Of a stretch of 23,103 bases of DNA, positions 19,495-23,103 are shown in pieces. The notes below the pieces were generated by a model. That model was not told where the DNA came from. It ran no database searches and saw nothing but the letters and a program-made list of their open reading frames with translations. This DNA is from Patescibacteria group bacterium (GTDB lineage Bacteria; Patescibacteriota; Minisyncoccia; UBA6257; GWB1-50-10): the NCBI GenBank assembly GCA_023380415.1, contig JAMCRC010000010.1, positions 1 to 23,103 on the forward strand, read 5' to 3'. Numbering within the stretch: position 1 is the stretch's first letter; each line of letters opens with the position of its first letter. A program made the translations under genes and the position numbers.

Positions 19495-20847
19495 CTAAAG
19501 GTTCCCGAGATCGAGCGACTCGAGCGTTCCGTCCTTATCGATGAAAGTGACGACCGATCCCGCGACGGAGAACTTGGAAACGCCGGTCGCGATGACGCTC
19601 GAGTTCTGCGGCCGTCGCGGATCGAGCTCGGTCACGGCGAGCGTCCCTTGAGCCAGCGTGATGCCGTAGTTCGGGAAATCCGGCAGCCAGGCGAAATCCT
19701 GGAGCTCGCCGCCGGGGAAGGAGACCGACCAGGTCTCGCCGGACACGACCTTCAAGTCGTTCCAGTAGTTCTTGAGGGCGACGATCTCGAGCTTGCCGTC
19801 CGCCGTCTCGACCGCGATGCGGTCGTTGCCGGGGGAAAGCCAGTAGCCGCCGACGCCCTGGGCCAAAGTCGACGTCGCTCCGGTCGAGACGCCGTATTCG
19901 GTGAGCATGCCGCCCGCTTGGACGAAGAAGACCCGGCTGCCGCCCGGGTCGGCGCTCATGCTAAGGACGTCTTTGAGCCCCAGCGGAACGGTCTGGGTGG
20001 TCTGAAGGAGCAGGTTGAATATGGAAAGCGTTCCCGAAGCATCCAGGGCGAAGATCTGATTGTCGCTCGCGGCCGCCGCCGTAATGCCCGGCGTCGCGAG
20101 CATCAGCGTCAGGGAGGGCTGGCGAACGTCCAGAGAATAGACCGCCTTGGCCGAAACGATTATGAAGCGGTTCGAATTGAAGGGGTGGTAAAGAACCTGA
20201 TCGATGGGAACGGTACCCGTAAATCCCAGGTCTTCGCGGCGCAACGAATCGAAAAGGGCGGTCAGGTCAGTGCTGGTCGCTTTGGGGGCGCCCAAGTCGG
20301 TAAAGAAATAATCCGAACCGGACCTCGTCACGATGCCCGTTTGGTTCCGGCCGCTCAGGACGACCGTTCCGCTCCGGAGCGTCCGGCCGTCAAATTTGAC
20401 GGCGCCCGAAGCGTTCCGGGTCAGGTATCCGTCGCCCGTCGGCCAAAAATCCGAGACCGAAGACGAGCTCACCGGCGCGGCGGGCCAGATATTCGGCCAA
20501 AGTTCGATCTCGGAGGCGGCAGCTACGAGGCCGGGAGTGACGGTAAGGTTCTTGGTCCAGTCGGCGAATCCGGAGCGGGTAAGGCGGATGGAATAATCGC
20601 CGGGGACCAAGTTCGAAAGGAAGACGCCGCTCGAAAGGAATCCGGGCGAGACGTTCTGAAGCGCGCCGTTCAAATAGACCTGGGCGCTTTGCGGGGAATA
20701 GCGGAGAAAGATGGCCCCCGTCCTTTCGATCTGCCAGTTCTTGAGGTTGATGACGAGTCCGTTCGCCGCCAACGCCAAAAGGACGCCGACGACGATGAAG
20801 ACGGCGACGAGCGAATAAAAGAAGAAACGGCGGGTCCTTAAACGCAT
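19495..20847 (-). CDS. membrane-anchored PEGA-domain protein
   Basis: 450 residues from ATG 20847. A basic N-terminus (MRLRTRR) and one membrane helix (about 8-29), then a PEGA domain (about 43-107: GAIFLRYSPQSAQVYLNGALQNVSP..NLVPGDYSIRLTRSGFADWTKNLTVTPG), then a long beta-rich C-terminal part with propeller-like repeats (QVLYHPFNSNRFIIVSAKAVYSLDV, VLSMSADPGGSRVFFVQAGG, GGYWLSPGNDRIAVETADGKLEIV). The bulk is outside the cell membrane and probably binds surface polymers or proteins. This architecture is common in Patescibacteria. A GTG 18 nt upstream is in frame, but a TATGAT at 20862-20857 ends 9 nt before the ATG, favouring a leaderless ATG start. Confidence 0.88.
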   Translation of the reverse strand: MRLRTRRFFFYSLVAVFIVVGVLLALAANGLVINLKNWQIERTGAIFLRYSPQSAQVYLNGALQNVSPGFLSSGVFLSNLVPGDYSIRLTRSGFADWTKNLTVTPGLVAAASEIELWPNIWPAAPVSSSSVSDFWPTGDGYLTRNASGAVKFDGRTLRSGTVVLSGRNQTGIVTRSGSDYFFTDLGAPKATSTDLTALFDSLRREDLGFTGTVPIDQVLYHPFNSNRFIIVSAKAVYSLDVRQPSLTLMLATPGITAAAASDNQIFALDASGTLSIFNLLLQTTQTVPLGLKDVLSMSADPGGSRVFFVQAGGMLTEYGVSTGATSTLAQGVGGYWLSPGNDRIAVETADGKLEIVALKNYWNDLKVVSGETWSVSFPGGELQDFAWLPDFPNYGITLAQGTLAVTELDPRRPQNSSVIATGVSKFSVAGSVVTFIDKDGTLESLDLGNL

Positions 20848-20886
20848 TTCCCGAGAATCATACACCCTCTTCCGGGCAATTTCTAA

Positions 20887-20916
20887 TTGACCGGACCTCC
20901 CCGGCGGTTTTAAAAT
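20887..20916 (+). promoter_or_regulatory. promoter of the 20955 gene
   Basis: TTGACC (20887-20892), 18 nt, TAAAAT (20911-20916). Confidence 0.65.
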
Positions 20917-20954
20917 TCATCCGGCAACCCACAACAAAAAATAAGGAAGGACCT

Positions 20955-21479
20955 ATGACCATTGAAGTTCCCGAACGGACCCGGACGACGGCCAGTTTGG
21001 CGGTTGCGGAAGAAGAGGTGCGGATGATCACGGAGGCGTTCTCGCGGGAAGAGTTCCTGCGGCGGCCGTATTTAAAGAGGACGATGGAAGGAAGGAGCTT
21101 CCATAAGTGGGTCCTCAATAGGATCCCGGAAAAGATCGAAATGCAGATGATCAATTTCAGCCGCTATATCTGCAAAGAAAGCATAGAGAGCGAAAAGTGG
21201 TACCGATCCAGCGGCCGGCCGCCGTCCTGGAGCGTGAAGCAGGCGATCGCTCTCATCGACCAGCTCGCCCGGAACCAAAGGCCGGGCACGGAAGGCCGGC
21301 TGGACACGAACGGATGTTCGAACGTCTTTCCCGTGCATTTCGAAAGCGACGGCGTCGCCGAGATAATCGTACGGGTAGAGCCGAAAGAAGGGCAGATGCT
21401 ATGGGACCTGGCGGTCCAGGGAGCATACCGGCCCAGTTACTGGACGGTCGGGGACCGGTTATTCTTCCGGGATTCCTGA
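20955..21479 (+). CDS. hypothetical protein
   Basis: 174 residues, soluble, no signal peptide. ATG with SD AAGGAAGG. Helical and charged first half (SLAVAEEEVRMITEAFSREEFLRRPYLKRTMEGRSFHKWVLNRIPEKIEMQMINFSRYICKE..), then a probable beta half (DTNGCSNVFPVHFESDGVAEIIVRVEPKEGQMLWDLAVQG..YWTVGDRLFFRD). No family recognised. Own promoter and strong terminator: another member of the SD-led, single-gene class in this window. Confidence 0.75.
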   Translation: MTIEVPERTRTTASLAVAEEEVRMITEAFSREEFLRRPYLKRTMEGRSFHKWVLNRIPEKIEMQMINFSRYICKESIESEKWYRSSGRPPSWSVKQAIALIDQLARNQRPGTEGRLDTNGCSNVFPVHFESDGVAEIIVRVEPKEGQMLWDLAVQGAYRPSYWTVGDRLFFRDS

Positions 21480-21496
21480 TCGCCACTTCGCGACAG

Positions 21497-21529
21497 CCGC
21501 CCTCATCCATTCGAGGGCGGATTTTTTTT
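21497..21529 (+). terminator. terminator of the 20955 gene
   Basis: CCGCCCTC/GAGGGCGG (21497-21504/21513-21520), then A and eight T. Confidence 0.92.
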
Positions 21530-21597
21530 ACGGCGCAACGAGCGGCCGCGCCGGTCAAGATTTGAAAACGGGCGGGATAAATAGTACATTGAATGCG

Positions 21598-22605
21598 ATG
21601 TTCATCAGGAAGATAGGAATAGACCTCGGCACCACGAATACGCTCGTCTTTTTGCCCAATCACGGCATCGTCATCAACGAACCGACCGTGGTCGCCCTGC
21701 GCAAACCCGACAACGCGGTCCTCGCCGTCGGAGCGGAGGCCAAGGAGATGGTCGGCCGCACGCCGGACGACATCGTGACCTACAAGCCGCTCAAGGACGG
21801 CGTCATCGCCGAGTATTACGTGACCCAGGCGATGCTCAAATATTTCATCACGAAAAGCGTGGGCTCCTTCAACGTCTTCCGCCCGGAGGTCGTGATCTCC
21901 GTGCCCGCCGGCATCACTTCGACGGAATACCGCGCCGTGATGAACGCGGCGAAGGAAGCGAGCGCCAAAGAAGCGTATCTCGTGAAGGAGCCGATTCTCG
22001 CGGCCCTCGGCGCCGGCATTCCCATCCACTCCGCGGAGGGGAATATGATAGTGAATATCGGCGGCGGCACGACCGAAGTGGCCGTCATTTCCCTGGGAGG
22101 CATCGTGACCTGGGCCTCGCTCCGCGTGGCCGGCAACCGCTTCGACGCTTCGATATCGGAATACATCAAGAAGAAATACGGGCTCGCGATCGGCGAGACG
22201 ACGGCCGAGAACATCAAGATCGCCATCGGCACGGCGCTTCCGAACCGGAACAAGACCGAAATGAAAGTGCGCGGCCGGGACTTGGCCTCGGGCCTTCCCA
22301 AGGACCTGGTCATTAACTCGAACGAGATCGCCGAGGCGGTGAACCCGCACCTCACGGAGATCATGGGGGCCGTCCAATCCGTCTTTAACGTCACGCCGCC
22401 GGAACTCGCGGCCGACATCATGGAAAAGGGGATCATTCTTTCGGGCGGCAGCTCCCAGCTCCGCGATCTCGAAGAGTTCTTCAAGCGCTCATTGGGCGTC
22501 TCGGCTTACATGGCCGAAGAGCCGATCCTCTGCGTTTCGAAAGGGACCGCGACGATCTTGAACCACTTGGAGGTCTACAAGCGGACGCTCCTCAACAAGC
22601 GTTAA
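21598..22605 (+). CDS. mreB: rod-shape-determining actin homologue MreB
   Basis: 335 residues. Actin-fold ATPase that forms membrane-bound filaments guiding cell-wall synthesis. Phosphate-1 motif GIDLGTTNT (7-15), MVGRTPDDIVTYKPLKDGVIAEY, PAGITSTEYRAV, phosphate-2 motif IVNIGGGTTEVAVISLGG, and the adenosine motif GIILSGGSSQLRDLEEFF. The N-terminal amphipathic start MFIRKIGID is normal for MreB. The frame opens at a TTG (21562), but the ATG at 21598 gives the standard length and has a TACATT 7 nt upstream, so it is preferred. No mreC or mreD follows; HolB starts 4 nt after the stop. Confidence 0.96.
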   Translation: MFIRKIGIDLGTTNTLVFLPNHGIVINEPTVVALRKPDNAVLAVGAEAKEMVGRTPDDIVTYKPLKDGVIAEYYVTQAMLKYFITKSVGSFNVFRPEVVISVPAGITSTEYRAVMNAAKEASAKEAYLVKEPILAALGAGIPIHSAEGNMIVNIGGGTTEVAVISLGGIVTWASLRVAGNRFDASISEYIKKKYGLAIGETTAENIKIAIGTALPNRNKTEMKVRGRDLASGLPKDLVINSNEIAEAVNPHLTEIMGAVQSVFNVTPPELAADIMEKGIILSGGSSQLRDLEEFFKRSLGVSAYMAEEPILCVSKGTATILNHLEVYKRTLLNKR

Positions 22606-22609
22606 GCGC

Positions 22610-23103
22610 ATGCTTTTCGGCTACGAATCAAAACGGGCCGCATTCGAAAAGCTCATCAAAGAAGGGAAACTCTCCCAGGCCTATCTCTTTTACGGCGACC
22701 GGGGCGTCGGCAAACGCTCCTTCGCCCGTCTTTTGGCCGCCGCGCTCGAAACGGGTAAATGGGAAGAGCCGCTCGCGCCGCTCGTCGACGCCCTCTTCCT
22801 CTTGCCGGGCGAGAACGGCAGCATCGGCATCGAGGCCGTGAACGAGGCCAAGAATTTTCTTTGGCAGAAACCGGCCGTTTCTCCGAGGCGCTTCCTGCTC
22901 GTCGCGGACTCGGAAGCGCTTACGGACGAGGCCCAAAGCGCCCTGCTCAAGGTGGTCGAAGAACCGCCGGAGCACGCGCTCATCGCCTTCGTCGCGCAGA
23001 ACCGCGAGATCTTCCTGCCGCCGCTCCTTTCCCGTTTTGCCAAGGTCTATTTTCCGCGCCTGCCATCCGCCGCGGTCGAAAGATTCTTGAAGGAAGAGAA
23101 AAG
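22610..23103 (+). CDS. holB: DNA polymerase III delta-prime subunit, 3' truncated
   Basis: 164 complete codons before the window ends. A clamp-loader AAA+ domain: MLFGYESKRAAFEKLIKEGKLSQAYLFYGDRGVGKRSFARLLAAAL with an intact P-loop (GDRGVGKRS), RRFLLVADSEALTDEAQSALLKVVEEPPEHALIAFVAQNREIFLPPLLSRFAKV. The SRC arginine-finger motif reads SRF, and the Walker B acidic pair is replaced by ADSEAL, as in delta-prime subunits that do not hydrolyse ATP. No zinc-finger cysteines follow the P-loop, unlike E. coli HolB. Starts 4 nt after mreB, so it is co-transcribed. Confidence 0.9.
   Translation, partial: MLFGYESKRAAFEKLIKEGKLSQAYLFYGDRGVGKRSFARLLAAALETGKWEEPLAPLVDALFLLPGENGSIGIEAVNEAKNFLWQKPAVSPRRFLLVADSEALTDEAQSALLKVVEEPPEHALIAFVAQNREIFLPPLLSRFAKVYFPRLPSAAVERFLKEEK

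Noticed and set aside
19648..20841. Long plus-strand open frame (397 codons) opposite the PEGA gene
   Set aside because: Low-complexity Arg/Gly/Asp composition typical of an antisense shadow of a GC-rich gene; no start signals, while the opposite strand has clear domains.
21253..22377. Minus-strand open frame (374 codons) opposite mreB
   Set aside because: Antisense shadow, rich in His/Arg/Asp/Gly; mreB on the plus strand is certain.

Overview
The window reads as a gene-dense, moderately GC-rich chromosome piece from a bacterium of the Patescibacteria (CPR) radiation, probably a Parcubacteria-like lineage. This is inferred from gene content and size: a coenzyme-B12-dependent ribonucleotide reductase, a very short MetK, a membrane-anchored PEGA-domain protein, MreB next to a DNA polymerase III delta-prime gene, many short lineage-specific membrane or secreted proteins, and small housekeeping enzymes. 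Genes end normally at TGA and no in-frame TGA is seen, so the UGA-glycine code of some CPR groups does not apply.

Layout. 1-2595: 5'-truncated class II ribonucleotide reductase, starting inside a near-perfect 53-bp palindrome. 2710-3183: an unknown gene split by an in-frame TAA. 3266-4563: a secreted unknown protein and a VOC/PhnB-like protein. 4564-5250: three contiguous 50-bp hairpin repeats, tRNA-Asn on the minus strand, and a cold-shock protein. 5382-6524 (minus): a DUF4402-like secreted protein, an alkyltransferase-family protein and a small HTH protein. 6641-9067: membrane proteins and a 2H phosphoesterase, mostly single-gene units with strong terminators. 9121-10946: MsrB, an unassigned structured RNA containing a 17-codon ORF, and a SAM-I riboswitch controlling metK. 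11012-14315: an AT-rich island with an overlapping DNA methyltransferase/nuclease pair, a PIN-domain protein and two small proteins. 14381-17687: RsgA, YbjQ, TspO, NUDIX and SDR. 18007-19424: a GNAT acetyltransferase, a HExxH metallopeptidase and a small minus-strand protein. 19495-23103: PEGA protein (minus), an unknown protein, MreB and the start of HolB.

Two modes of gene start run through the window. Conserved genes (VOC, msrB, rsgA, ybjQ, NUDIX, SDR, metallopeptidase, PEGA, mreB, the methyltransferase, the HTH gene) have a -10 hexamer ending about 6-10 nt before the start codon, no Shine-Dalgarno (SD) sequence and usually no -35: the arrangement of leaderless mRNAs. Most lineage-specific genes have a -35/-10 pair with 16-18 nt spacing, a strong AAGGAGG-type SD, and often TTG or GTG starts. 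The terminator of one gene often abuts or overlaps the promoter of the next.

The most likely mobile content is the AT-rich island, which looks like a type II-like restriction-modification operon plus a PIN RNase. The most puzzling non-coding content is the covarying triple hairpin repeat beside tRNA-Asn, the RNA upstream of the SAM riboswitch, and the split gene at 2710.
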